A stretch of 64,000 nt of DNA from Piper betle (GCA_033002965.1 JAURVB010002625.1:20374-84373); one strand, 5' to 3'; numbered from the stretch's first letter, positions 35,775 through 47,896 are shown. Translations and numbers: made by a program. The notes: generated by a model from the sequence alone, not told the origin.

Positions 35775-37599
35775 TATCACAGGATTAATCTAGGGTAGAA
35801 TTTTTTGCCCCCTAAACCACAACCATGTAACGTATTTCCCTCCTGGAAACACTAACCTTCCACAAGTACGTAGCAATCCTAAAAGACACCGCGGTGAGGA
35901 AACAATAACAGCACACGCACAAGCACTCCAAACACTAGACTTCACCCAACTGCCGGTGCCCAATTCTAGTTACCGGTACCAATAATTTGATAGATCAACC
36001 ACCACATAGGGATATACACCAATGACTGCTAATACACAGTCGTGCACCAAGGTGCTATGGTTCAATACGCCAAACCGATTACCCCTTCGGCTTGCAAGAC
36101 CCGGAATCCTCGATCTTGCTATCGGTACCATGCCTAACATGACAACGACACTGACACCATACAATTACGGAGCCCCTACTCCAACCTTAATTTCATTAAC
36201 TTAAAACAAAGGAACAAGTAGACAATCTACCCTGACTACTTGGCCTGCCTCTTTCCCAATAGGGAGGCTATGTTGCTACGAGTACCCTACTCACAATAAG
36301 TCCTCACAATGCACGGTCCCAAGCCACCCCCTGGTCAGCCTGTTTACATGTAATTTCCCTCAGCTAGAAATACAATCAGGTCGTGGAACAGGAATTGTGT
36401 ACCTTGATCCCAACAGATGATTACTTTGCTAGTCCCCTTGAAGTTCCAGCCCTTTACTTGAAGAATTGGTCATGACAACTTCAAGTGTCTCCTTGCACGA
36501 TCACGATTATCTCTTCTCCACCATGAGATTCACAGCAATTCACGTCTGTTCCCTTCTACACAAGAGGGACATCTCTTTATGTAGACTCCAATCTGTGTTT
36601 ATCCATATCTCCAAAGATCTCAATAGAATATCTTTTGAAAATCATGTTTATCCTTAACATCCAAGGATATCCATATTTGAAATTTGTTGCAACCAACTAT
36701 TTTCCGCTGGTTTGGATAAGATCTCAACACATCAGCAAATCTTATCGGCAATTCTCGATCAAACGAATCCTTTGGCACCCTTGGCTGCATGGTCGAACCC
36801 TCCTGGTTTGACCCTAGCCCACTCTCGGCCATCGCTCCAACCACCCGGCATTCTAACAAACTACCCACTCCAAAACCCGAAACTTCTTCTCTCGGCATTC
36901 CAGCAGAATGCTCACTCAAAGTGTTGGCATTCCTACTCTCACTAGGAATCCTGTGCCCACTCGTCAACCTTAGGCAAAATACCGCTGCCCCGGTATTTGG
37001 CTCGGTCACCCCTTATGCACTCGTGCCCATGTACCGCTATTTAGATCGGTACACTCGATGCCCGCTTGTAGCTCGCTACTCGCATGCTATTGCTCGGCAC
37101 TGCTTGCTTGCGCACTACTCGGCACCGCTTGGCATTTCTCGGCACTGCTCACTCGTGCATTGCTCGGCAATCCTTGCTCGCGTACTGCTTGGCACCGCTC
37201 GGCACTGGATATCGATATGCTCGGTTGCCCCCAACCTTGCTCCACCGATATGCTATTCGTAGCTTGCTCGGTCATTTGCTTGCTACCTGGAACCCATCAT
37301 CTTGAGGTTTATCGATGCCTATGTAGCAGCATGCTAAGTACCCATTACCGATCATCCCTTGGTGCTACATGTTGTCAAGTACCGATACTCGCTTGACTCC
37401 ATCCTTGCTTGTACCCCTAGTCACCCGACAGACTTGATGCACCATAGCTTGATCTTGTCTGCAACTATAATACAGATTAGTAATGGTAAGTTTTTTCCAC
37501 CACTCAGATAGCCCCGACAATCCGTCTTGGACTCGTGATGACTAGGAATAATTGCCAAATCCTAGCTCTCTAGGCATCCTCTGGACTAGACTTGTAACA
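35775..37599 (-). repeat. 5' LTR of right-arm element
   Basis: Mirror of 2766-4626. It reads TATCACAGG at 35775 and CTTGTAACA at 37599 on the plus strand. A few short indels relative to the left LTR explain the drift in paired coordinates here. Confidence 0.82.
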
Positions 37600-38458
37600 C
37601 TAGTCACCCTTAGGATGGCCTCTTGGCTAGAGCCCTTGGCAAGCGAGGCCTGCTGGGACGTGCCTCTTCTTGGGGAGGCTTGTTGGACACCATGCTCTCT
37701 TGAGGTGGTCGTTATGTCTCTAGAGCTCAAAAGTTTGTTGGAAGGGAATATACCCCAGTCCCACCTGCATTTGGAGTTCCATGGATGTCATTGGCTTGGC
37801 TGCTATGGCAGAATCCTTCGAAGACATCAGCTCCAATGCTAGCATATCAACACTATGATGGTCATGGATATCGAAGCTAGGTTAATCATCATCATGGTAG
37901 ACATTGAAAAGGCTAAATCATCATCATTGACATCAAATTTCGACAGTTCTTCATCCTTATCATAAACATGAAAGAGCAAAGAATTATCATGACTGTAGGC
38001 ATCAAATTGTATTGGCCCATGAAATTGATCTAAACCCACCCTTACCTGGGGTTGGTGGTCAACACCCAAGGGCATCAACGTGGAGTTAGTGGTTTCAGCA
38101 TTGAGTAGTGGCACTCCTTCAAAGGCAAGGCCTTTACTTTGATGAGTTGCCCTAACATATCCGACAAAGCTCCATGTTGAACCACTATGACGTCCAACTT
38201 TTGTGTCATACCAAAGAGCACCACTCGAAATGACACAAATTCATTATGATATCCTTTGATTTGTTCTTGTAAGTCATTTAGCCTTTGATCATCAAATTGC
38301 TTCTTATTCATCCTTGCCCATTGCGTCAATGAAGGACAATTGTGCCGAGGACGAATTGTTAGATCATTTGTAAGGTGATCTAACAAAATTAAGGATTTGA
38401 TACTTTTGAGGATATGTGGCCTCCTTGAATTGGGGATGAGAAGGATAGAGTTTGGCAC
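37600..38458 (-). pseudogene. Unrecognised retroelement-like coding segment, right arm
   Basis: Mirror of 2012-2765. The reading frame at 38075-38458 starts upstream of the left-arm breakpoint and gives 127 residues, beginning MPNSILLIPNSRRPHIL. The right arm therefore keeps sequence lost on the left. The family is not recognised. Confidence 0.4.
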
Positions 38459-40575
38459 TATAAAGAGAATATAATCCCTATTTATACACTAACAAGTGGG
38501 CCTCAACCAAAATTTTACTTGAACGTTACATTGACTCTTCTAAAATGTCATAAGCCCACTTAAGAAGTATATTGACCCGACTAGACTTTATTTAAATATT
38601 AAACTAAACAGTGGGTGTATTTTCCTTATTTCACGCCCTTAACGGGGATACTTATTTCACGTGACACATTCCTAGGTAGGGTTGCTAATTGAGCGAGCCA
38701 GCTCGTGAGCATTTAGCGTTCGGTTCAACTTGACTCGATTGGAAACTCGACATTTAAATGCTCGACTCGAACTCGACTCGAACTCGAATCTTACGAGCCG
38801 AGCTTGAGCAAGGTCGTGTTCGACTCTACTCGACTCTACTCGACTCGGTTGTAACTCGAACTCGACTCATAGTTCGACTCGAACTCGACTCGACAAAATA
38901 ATATAATAATATAGTCTTTATATTATTATATATATAAATAAATAAATAAATATATATATATATATAATATAATAATAAAGAAGTAAGATAGTTGAGATGG
39001 CAAGTATTCACCTTAATGACTTCAAGGTTGTGGGTTCAAACCACAATAGCCTCACTTTTTTTTAAAGTGAGGTACTTTTGACTTTTAATCGAGCTGGTTT
39101 CGAGCTAACGAACGGGCTGGTGAACGAGCTCACAAAAATTAAACAGTTTAAGTATATTTGAGCTCGAGTCGAGCTCGAACACATAAAAAGTATTCGAGTT
39201 GAACTCGAGCATATATATATCCAAAACTCGTTCGATCTCGAGTCAAGTTCGAACGAGTTTTGAACTATTCGAGCCGAGTTCGAGCACATGTTCAGCTCGG
39301 CTCGCTCGCTTAATTAGCACCCCTATTCCTAGGTTAAAACTTATACACCCCACCCCATAAACCACAAATACTTCAAAAAATGGTTAGAGTCCAACACAAC
39401 TCCTCATCCTACTTCCCAAGACAAAACCTCCTTATACTTATTTGTTTGGCTCAATTGAGACAAGTCACATTAAGTAGTACAGGATTGTGAAGTTGATAGG
39501 GTCTTTTACTAAACACGGGCATCATTTGTCCTTAGGGAACGAGAGCAACCAATGAGAAGTTTGAATTCTAAATAGTTTACACTAGTGAACCCTGAGAAAT
39601 ATGCATGAACTAAAATGGATGGATACTTTCATCCTTCAAAACCACAAAGAGAAGGAAAACTCCACGGAAAAAAAAAGAAACATGAATACAAAACTCAACA
39701 AAAATATGCATACAAAGGCACTAAAAACTCCATGCTCAAACAAGAGAACATGGAATTCAACAAAATTTAACACATAACATCCACCCAATCAAATTTAAAA
39801 CCCCGTCAATGGCTCAAAAATTAGTTATTATATTATCATTTTATTAAATTTATATTATTTTCTATTTCAGAGATTTATTTATAATTTCTTTGAATTATTA
39901 AAGGAATTATTTCATTTGTTTTTTATCATTTACTTATAAATAAGAAGAATCATTCTATTGTACACACATTTTTGATAGATTTTTAAATTAGTTGTGTGCC
40001 TCCTTCGGGTTTTTTCTCTCTGCTTTCTTCATCTTTGTATTTCTTCTATTTCGGTTTTGAATGGTTTCTCTTCAAAATTCCCTATTTTGGCAATTTAAAA
40101 GTTTGTCTAATTTGTAAATTACTAGTTATTCCCATTATCCATTCCATACTATGTTAATTTGGTGGGGAAGCGATTGTCTATGCCTATTTCGGGCATCAGC
40201 TGATCCTGTATTCTTCTTACTTTTCCATTATTTTAGCTGTTTTTATCTCTCTTTTCTCACCAATTTGTTTTATTATAGTCACGGCTCCTGCAACTTTTCC
40301 TTCATCTCCAGATAAAAATTGTTATTTTGAGTCCATGTCTCAAGCAATTGTATCTCACTTGTCTGCCTTTGAAGTAGAATTGAATGCTTCCTTGACTGAT
40401 CTGGTTAATAAGAATTCCTTGAGTCATTTTCTGGGCAAATTCTCACCACGTAAGCTTCACTGTATGGAGACCAAGGTGCTGGGAGCACCACCGCCAACCC
40501 CGCAGGGCACTCATGGGGAGACGGTGGTCGTCTCGAGCGCCATCTCGCGCTTGTCAAATACTAATCAGACACGCC
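38346..40575. other. 2.2 kb segment present only on the right arm
   Basis: Left-arm sequence runs straight from ...CACAATTG to ...GCTGCGCGG. Here the same two sequences are 2.2 kb apart, with GC as the only shared junction bases. No target duplication brackets the segment. Contents: 5' part of the reading frame at 38075-38458, a TAGGG-type hAT element (38677-39325), AT-rich DNA, and at about 40010-40450 a possible retroelement leader with a short reading frame (40335-40712). Confidence 0.75.
38677..39325. mobile_element. Non-autonomous hAT element with TAGGG termini
   Basis: It starts TAGGGTTGCTAATTGAGCGAGC and ends GCTCGCTTAATTAGCACCCCTA, with a perfect 8-bp duplication TTCCTAGG (38669-38676 and 39326-39333). 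It is 649 bp. The interior has many imperfect CTCGA/ACTCGACTCG words and a (TA)n tract. There is no transposase. A short part at about 38985-39065 (containing GGTTGTGGGTTCAAACC before a T run) resembles a tRNA-derived SINE tail, which is only a weak suggestion. Confidence 0.87.
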
Positions 40576-40585
40576 GCTGCGCGGC

Positions 40586-41730
40586 TGTAACATCCCAACC
40601 CGGTTCACAAAATACCAAGCCAAACGCAATAGTCGATAATCGGTTCACGAAATTTTTAAATTTATTTATAATAAATATTATAAGAGATCAGCCTAAAAAA
40701 TGTAGACACTAAAATCCTCGAGATCTTCAAACCATCTTGGTGTGTCAGTGTTGGAAATCAATTAAAACCAACTTAAAATAGTTGAAGTCAATAAATCATA
40801 ATTTTAATAAATATATATACAATAAAATAATATACGGAAAAACAAATACCATAACAACCTAGAATTAATAGCCACCACCGTTCGAGTGAAGCGAAGCATC
40901 CCCCAACTACTCCAACTCCTTAGCCGAACAAAAAACCTCCATATTTTTAAAATAAAAAAGTCAATAAGAAACGTTAGTGATCCTCGTATATTCAATATAT
41001 AAACAAATGAGTTGTAGACAACCCAAAATATAAAACTATATACTCCCTGTCCACAAGACTCCAAAGGTAAAAGGAGAAGCTAATTGGACCATAGCAAGGC
41101 ACCTTCACTGGAAAACAATGCAGCAACGCAATGCAGTGTAATACAGTACACTAGTTCATGGGTATCATCATTTACCCATATAAAACACTAATACCCTCTG
41201 AAACACGTGTGTAAAGAGCCTGTAACGGTCAACACTATAATATTTGTCATTTCCTAGATTTTTGTCATCGAAAGGGGTAATATGCACTCTGGGTCACAAA
41301 CACAAAGTGTTAAGAACCTAGACATTAGTCAATATGTACAACGGTAACAATAACTATATCAATGCGGGTAACAATAGCAATACAATAATAGTAATATCTG
41401 TAGCATTAAGAATACAATAACAATTATAATAATAATAATAATAACAACAAATGTCAATAATAATAATAGTAACAATTATAAGACAATAACCATATCAATA
41501 ATCACATCAGTTATAACGACAATAATAAGGATACAAAAATGCTAACAGTAACATTATGGTAACATTATGGCAATGTTAATGGTAGCGATCCAACCAGGCA
41601 AATAATACGATAACGATAACGTTCTACAATAATAACGACAACAATATCAATAACCATAATATTAACGGTAATTGTAATTCTATCGATTTCTACAGCATAA
41701 TCGTGTGGTATCCACCACATGGGTGGAAAC
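40586..41730 (-). mobile_element. LTR-like terminus and ATT-rich region, right arm
   Basis: Mirror of 906-2011. It begins TGTAACATCCCAACCCGG, like the minus orientation of gypsy LTRs, and passes into an AAT/TAAC-rich stretch at about 41330-41690. Small length differences from the left arm lie in this microsatellite. The distal end of the putative LTR is not identified. Confidence 0.45.
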
Positions 41731-42418
41731 CAACATACGAACTACACGTAACAGCAAATAGAGTAAGCCTTACAGACTTGGTATCCCAGTGCAAAGAAAC
41801 CAAACCTAATCGATTATTTGGACTTAGTCAAAGTCTATACAAGATTCAATACGTGGAATGCAGTGATTTTAGTTATCATATTATCAATGATTGTCAAAAT
41901 ACATGTAAACCAGTCAAAATTATCCGACCAAACGGGGAATTTCAACGATGTTTAAATATGGTCAAATTGTTACATTATTACAACTAAAATTACAATCGGT
42001 CAAATCAACGATGAAACAGTCAAAAAATCAATTAATTTATTTAATCAACTTAGTCAAGCTGGTCAAATAGTTGAAGCATACAAGATAGTCAACTTATCAA
42101 TTCAATGAGCTCGATCAAATCAGTCAAATCATCAACTAGACAAATTATTGAACAACCAAACAGCCAACAATCTTTCGCACAGTCACATAATTAAACAGTG
42201 AATAAAATAAATTGTCAATTGATTACACTACAGGTACCCAAGAAGGTCATTTGGTCAAACCCTATTCTCGGATAAACGCAAGTCTAATAAATAAAAAACA
42301 ACACTGAACATTATAGAATAGTCTAAATTATTCATAAATTGAGCTATTCATCCAATAACATGTAAATTATTTATCAATCATAAATAACTAATAAATAAAT
42401 AATAAAATATGTGTTATC
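41731..42418. other. AT-rich DNA beyond the palindrome, no gene
   Basis: Many scattered GTCAAA/AGTCAA words give it a low-complexity look (41770-42260). A short ORF at 41703-41987 is not convincing. Its inverted partner, if any, would lie left of the window. Confidence 0.5.
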
Positions 42419-42898
42419 TAGGGTTATTCAAAACTCGGTTAAACTTGATTAACTCGGTATTCAATTCAAAAACTCGATTCAAAATTTAACTTGATATCAA
42501 ACTAGCTAAGCTTGAGCATGTTCTTTCTCGACTCAACTTAACTCGAAATTCGATATTTTATATAAAGAATAGATTTTTGACCATATTTATCTTATATTTC
42601 TCTAAACAAAGATAATCAAATTATAAAATATCATTATATGATAACAATTTAAATAGAAATATGCATGATTAAATTATCTTTCATGCATAATTATGTCAAA
42701 ATTAAAATATTTCAATTATGAATTAAATTTAAGCATGAATTATAAAAAATGCATTATTAAATACAAAGTAAGCTAGCTCGAATTTAACAAGTTACTCGGA
42801 TCGACTTCAGGTGTTTATTAGCTCGACTCAAACTCGAAATCAAACAATTGAGCTTGAGTTGAGTAAAACAAGACTTGATTCACTAGATGAGCACCCTA
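42419..42898. mobile_element. Old hAT-like element with TAGGGT...ACCCTA ends
   Basis: It starts TAGGGTTATTCAAAACTCGG and ends GATGAGCACCCTA. The flanking octamers GTGTTATC and GCATTATC agree at 6 of 8 positions, as expected for a decayed 8-bp duplication. The interior is rich in ACTCGA words like the element at 38677-39325. No coding sequence. Confidence 0.6.
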
Positions 42899-43088
42899 GC
42901 ATTATCCTTTAGAAATAATACCAATGATCAGAAATATAAAAAATACAATAAATAAGAAATACCACTCCTCACAATAATTTGAGCATTTAATAATGCTCGG
43001 TGGATAATTAGAATCACACATAAATTTGCAAATTTTCAATTAAAATTCAATAATTACGAGAAAATATTCAATAAATTTATATATATAT

Positions 43089-43763
43089 AGGAAAAGAGTT
43101 GCTGTACTCCGACACAGAGTACAATCTTGGCCGTTGGATTAGCATCCAGCGACCGAAAGAAGCGGCGCCGCGCAGAGCGACGGCGGAGGGGCGGAAGGAT
43201 GCCCGACCACGGCGATGGCCGGGGGGGGCCGCGACGAGGGGACGGGGGTGCGGCGGGGTGGCGGGCGGGGGCCGAGGGGGCGCAGCTAGGTGGCGAGCGT
43301 GGGCTGAGGGTGCGGCGGGGTGGCTGGCGGGCCGGCGAGGGAAGAGGCGGGGCGGCTGAGATCCGCCGCCCCGTCGCCCGGCGGTTAGGTTGCCACCCCT
43401 GGCGGGCGGCGGGGGGGGCGGCCGCGACAGGGGACGCGGGGGCGTGGCGCGCGCGCGGCGGTGGCGGGCGGGGGCCGAGGGCGCGGCTAGGTGGCGGCAT
43501 GGGCTGAGGGGGCGAGGCGGGGTGGCTGGAGGGCCGGCAGGGGAAGAGGCGGGGCGGCTAGATCCGCCGCCCGTCGCCGGCGGTTGAGTTGCCACCCCTG
43601 GCGGGCGGCGACGGGCGAAGCAGGGTGGCGATCGCGTCGGACGGGGTGGCGGCGACGCCGCTTTTTTGAAGAAGTGGGGGGCATGTTTCAGCCGTTGGAT
43701 TTGATCCAACGGCTGAAGCTCTCGCTACAGCCATCTTGGCTGTGCTGCAGTGCAGCTCTCCTC

Positions 43764-43766
<3 letters not shown>
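43089..43766. mobile_element. GC-rich element with degenerate terminal inverted repeats
   Basis: About 680 bp, extremely GC-rich, sits inside AT-rich DNA. The ends are imperfect inverted repeats (AGGAAAAGAGTTGCTGTAC and, inverted, AGGAGGAGAGCTGCACTGC) followed inward by GCCGTTGGAT on each side. About 43320-43410 and 43530-43610 are near-duplicates (gaagaggcggggcggct, then gttgccacccctggcgg). It may be a Mutator-like or other MITE, but the flanks are TA repeats, so no duplication can be read. The long Pro/Arg-rich reading frames are compositional. Confidence 0.5.
43687..43717. repeat. Perfect 14-bp hairpin inside the GC-rich element
   Basis: TTCAGCCGTTGGAT is followed by TTG and then its exact reverse complement. 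The same GCCGTTGGAT word occurs near the left end of the element (about 43131-43140). Confidence 0.8.

Positions 43767-43830
<64 letters not shown>
43767..43830. repeat. (AT)32 microsatellite
   Basis: An uninterrupted AT dinucleotide run of about 64 bp. A much shorter TA run (43079-43088) borders the other side of the GC-rich element. Confidence 0.95.
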
Positions 43831-43835
<5 letters not shown>

Positions 43836-44900
43836 AACATATCAACTGAGGGATATGCATGCATATAAGAGTCGAGGATCAGAAATATGCGTGCATATCA
43901 GAACGGATCGAAAACAGTAAAAAATGGAGTCGGAACGGGTGAAACAGGTCAGACTAAGCCAACGGCGACGTTCCAAAGCCGGGCAGTGGTCGAGATCAGT
44001 TGCTCTAACAATGGTGAAAGTGCTGGGGTGGTTGGCGGCAGTAGCAGCGACGACGGCGGTGGTAGGAGCGACGCCGGTGATTGGAAGCCAATCGGGTCCG
44101 TTTAATGGAGTTAACGACGACGGTGACGGGGCCGGCGATTGAAGCTCTAGTGGTCCGGAATAGGCCCGAAATGTGGCAGCAGAAAAAATGGGGGGGGGGG
44201 AGGGGGGGGCGCGGGGGGATCACCGGCAACGACGGTAGTCAGAACAACTGCAAAGGGGTCTCAACGGCAGAGGACGACGACCGTCGGCAGAAGTGACTCA
44301 TAAAAAATGTTTTTTTCTAAAGTGACTCATAAAAATTTTTAGTCAGCAGAAGTCTGGAAAATGTTTATATATTGTAACACCCCATTTAACCATGCAATAG
44401 CCATAAGCCACTAACATTTAATTTAATATTTTATTATTAATAATAACTACCCTAGATGTCCTGCTATGAGTAACCTAAATCAGATAAATTTTAATTTTAT
44501 AAATAAATTCTCATTAAATAAGGAGATAAATTATAAAAATTTGATATCTTAGATATTTATTATGATTGACTTTAAAAATATATCTTATTTGAATAAAAAA
44601 ATAAATTATAACTATTTTTTTATTATATTCTTTTCAAAACCATGACATAGACTCTTATCAATGAAAAGTAAAAAGTTGAAGTTACTTGAGTTTGAACCTG
44701 TCACCTTTAACCATAAAAATATTTTTATTATTTAAAAAAATTAAGTAAGCGATATTCGAGCCTATGACCCTCGACGTGAGGTATTATTGTATTTTTTAAA
44801 TTTTCTTGCATTTTAATTTGCAGATTCTCCTCCGTTTAAGGATAGGTATAATGTCGTGAAGTTCTTTGTAACATTGTGAAGTGTCCTTAACCCTTTGTCC
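43831..44900. mobile_element. Composite retroelement debris, no gene
   Basis: 43840-44340 is moderately GC-rich with a poly(G) run at about 44191-44208 and a duplicated word (agtgactcataaaaa at 44285-44337). At 44374 a TGTAACACCCC terminus starts an AT-rich stretch resembling the start of a minus-oriented family A LTR, without a matching end. No reading frame is convincing. Confidence 0.4.
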
Positions 44901-45333
44901 AATTTCATAGTGTTCCTCTCCAACGATCCTAGGTTGGAGTGTACCGAGTATAAGATGAAAACGTTACTAACACAGTATAAAAATGAGTTATTAGAATATA
45001 CGACAAAATGCCTTGATTTTTTTTATTATTATTTATAACCGTAAAAATTACAATTAGGTTGTTTATTGTGTAGGACGTCTTATATAGGATTTTTGGTTAG
45101 GTTACAAGTATTTAGAGCAAATCAATCAACCGAGGTTGAGCTTGTTTTTTTATTTTTTTATTTTTCATTATTTTCTATTATCTTTTACTAGTGTCTGAGA
45201 CAAAGTCAACTTTTATTTACAAAATTACCACCGACTTTTTTTCTTCTCCTCGACCTTCTCCTCCAACTATCGCCCCGACTCCCCGTCGTTCCCCAACCCC
45301 TCACTAGCAACCACCATCATCGCCGCCAGCCAG
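44900..45333 (+). mobile_element. Truncated family A LTR, plus orientation
   Basis: Colinear with 19150-19560 and 30900-31100 (gagttattagaatata, then the ataggatttt and aaattaccaccgac parts). It is truncated at both ends and abuts the inverted family A copy starting at 45334. Confidence 0.55.
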
Positions 45334-46218
45334 TATAACACCATAAATCTGACTCACTCGCGAACCAAACCGGAATATTATGGGTCACCCGATAATGTCG
45401 ATCAACCCAAACCTAACCCAAATAGATCTACTCTCTGTGTATTATGATGGAAGATAAATTTCATCATGCATATATGGGATGCAAAAAAATCTTAACAGAA
45501 TATTACATGAATGTCATATCAAACAATTCATACTCAAAAACAATCACGATAAATTTGGTAATATTTTTAAAAATAAAATAGATAGAGTGTCCTATAAAAG
45601 AGCAATAAGGGCCACCCAGTCAAACAGTGTACAATAAACATATATAGAAAAATCTTATCGATTGTATATATAGAAAAATGTGAATTAATAGTTGAGTCAA
45701 TAGGACTCAACTGCTAATCGAATAGGAGAAGGGTCTTGAGACATTTGTTCAGCTTCATACAAAACTTTCTAAACTAGGTCTTGGCCCTTCTCCTATTTGG
45801 ATACAGCATCAAAATTATTTTGGCCATACTCAGTATATCATCATATTATCACTTATGGTAAATATCTCACTACATAATTACAGTTTTCATTTCATTTCAA
45901 CAATCTCATCATGACATGTCATAAATTTAACATTAAAAAAGCATTCTATAATCAAACTAATGTGTGTGCACAAGATGTCACTGCTCCTTTGTTCAACCTA
46001 GCATATTGATAGAATAAATTTAATGACGTGCAAGTATAGACGGTCGAAGCAAGTAATATAATGATAAATTGTCAAGTGTCGTCCCACAGAGAGATAAATT
46101 TACTCATGTTAATAATAGAAAATAGAACTAAGAGCAAAACAACAACAAAAATAGATTTTTAGTTTGAGATAAATTTTGTTCTAGAGTCAAATTTTCCATA
46201 ACATGAAATTAATTTTTA

Positions 46219-47640
46219 TCACATCTTACTCTTATCTTCTATTCCTTCACTTCCGAGTAAGCTAACCAATGTATTGGGTTCATGTTCATTGTTTGGTTTT
46301 TCATCTTTTTCCTTCACTTCATTGGGCTGAACTGGTTCTTGTAAAGTAATACCAAGCTGGATTGTTATGGCTTTGCAATGTTCTTGACCATCATTCCTTG
46401 GTTGTTCTGGTTGGCTAGGAAGTACACCACTGGGTGGCTCACTTGGTTCCTTGTTTAATTGCAACACAACTTGTTGCATAAATTGTTGTTGTTGTTGTTG
46501 CTGATTCTGCCTGAATTGTTGCATAATTTGTTTCATAGAATTGAAGATTTGGATCAAATACTATTGTTGTGGCTGAAAAGAAAGTGAAGAGGGTCGAGAA
46601 TCCTGTGATGGTGGTGGTGGATTATTGAGGACAATAGCCGATTGTGGAGATTTAATCCATGGAAAGTTGGGGTTATTGGGCTAACCCGCATTGTAGGTAT
46701 TGGAACAGGGATTGTTGTTCATATTAAAGTTACCGACATAGTTAACTTGATCTGCTGCACATTGACCTGTATAATGTCCTTGTCCACACCATTCACACCT
46801 TGGCTCCATAGCCTTAACCTGTCCCTGCATATTTAAATTTTGAACTTGATTAGCTAAAGAACTAACCTGAGCAGATAAAGCAATAAGTGCATCAAATTCT
46901 AAAACTCCGGTAATCCTCCTTGGGTGCCTTTCTTGTGTTGCATGGTGGTTGCTAGGAACCATCAATTCTAGCAATTGAAAATCATCATGTGGGTTCTTCC
47001 TAAGAAATGATCCATTGGCCACTGCATCAACTATATTTTTTGTTTGCCCCAACAACCCGTTATAGAAAGCTTGGAGTTGCATCCATCTTTCTATACTACG
47101 GTTTGGACACTTTTTCAACAATTCTTTAAATCTTTCACATGCCTCAAAGAGAGACTTACCATCAAACTGCAAAAAAATAAAATTTCGTTACATAATTTAG
47201 TAGTTTTAGAAGGAGGAAAATATTTTAACAAAAAATTTTCAGACAATTCATCCCAAGTGGTAATCGCATCTAATGATGACAACCACTCTTTCACACCTTC
47301 TATTAATGAGAACGGAAATAAGTGAAGGCGGAGAGCGTTGTCAGAGACACTGGGTTGCTTATCCATATCGCAAAGTGATAGGAAATTGATGATATACCTA
47401 TTAGGATTTTCAGTAGGAGATCTACTAAATTGTCCTATAGTTTGTAACATATTAAATAAAACTGGTTTAAGCTCGAAGTGGGTCGCATCTACCGGTGGTG
47501 CAATAATACTAGGTTGTAACCCTCTTGCAAGAAGTACAACCCAATCTTGGATTGCCCTCTTGTCATCATTGGCTACTGCTACAATCGGTGGAAGTGGAGG
47601 CATTTATTGTTGTTGTGGGTCCATGACTTCTTCTTCTATT
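46219..47640 (-). pseudogene. gag remnant of the Athila/Tat-like element
   Basis: Three frames in order. 47115-47603 is the capsid-type region (PNRYIINFLSLCDM, HLFPFSLIEGVKEWLSS, WDELSENFLLKYFPPSKT). 46681-47172 is the later capsid with a zinc knuckle CEWCGQGHYTGQC (C-X2-C-X3-H-X4-C) and NPCSNTYNAG. 46219-46557 is a Gln-rich segment (a run of seven Q) with a HCKAITIQLG motif near the gag-protease junction. These are hallmarks of Athila/Tat gag. Stops and frameshifts between the pieces make it non-functional. Confidence 0.85.
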
Positions 47641-47896
47641 GCTTCTTGTGCTCTTCATCCAGTGGCATGCAAGTTTCTCAAAGTCTTTTCAATCTCTGGA
47701 TCACAAGAAAACAAGGGTGATCGCACTAATCAATGCATAAACAAATGATAACAATGAAGAAGACAATTATATAGTATGTGTGTGTGTGTATATATATATC
47801 ATATACTAAAATCTAAAAAGAAAAGAAAAAACTCAAAATGCTAATCATAAATTAAGTAAGAAAATTAGATCTCTCCGACAACGGCGTCAAAAACTT

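Larger units (their letters stand above)
25898..37599 (-). mobile_element. Degenerate chromodomain Ty3/gypsy retrotransposon, right-arm copy
   Basis: Same element and lesions as 2766-14521, inverted. It lacks the 2.7 kb solo LTR in pol but has another LTR inside its DNA transposon. Parts: 3' LTR 25898-28569 (with a family B solo LTR), integrase/chromodomain 28570-29739, RT/RNase H 29745-30483, DNA transposon 30484-33942, protease 33943-34542, gag 34585-35498, primer site 35761-35771, 5' LTR 35775-37599. Confidence 0.88.
22313..41730 (-). repeat. Right arm of giant inverted repeat
   Basis: Inverted counterpart of 906-18106. It carries two segments the left arm lacks: the solo LTR at 30754-33426 and the 2.2 kb at about 38346-40575. 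It lacks the left-arm solo LTR at 8000-10676. Matching to the left arm ends at 41725-41730 (GGAAAC) only because the left arm is interrupted there by an LTR. Confidence 0.93.

Noticed and set aside
38826..39289. Ser/Tyr-rich frames in the TAGGG element
   Set aside because: Produced by repeated ACTCGA words and a TA tract; no transposase similarity.
906..41730. Palindrome as a missed-adapter sequencing artifact
   Set aside because: Such artifacts give identical arms. Here the arms differ by three multi-kilobase events with clean target duplications and by scattered substitutions. A haplotype misjoin is not excluded and is stated in the findings.
43077..43709. Long Pro/Arg/Ala-rich reading frames (up to 210 codons, both strands)
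   Set aside because: They overlap on both strands in extremely GC-rich repetitive DNA, where stops are rare. No domain, signal or conserved motif is present.
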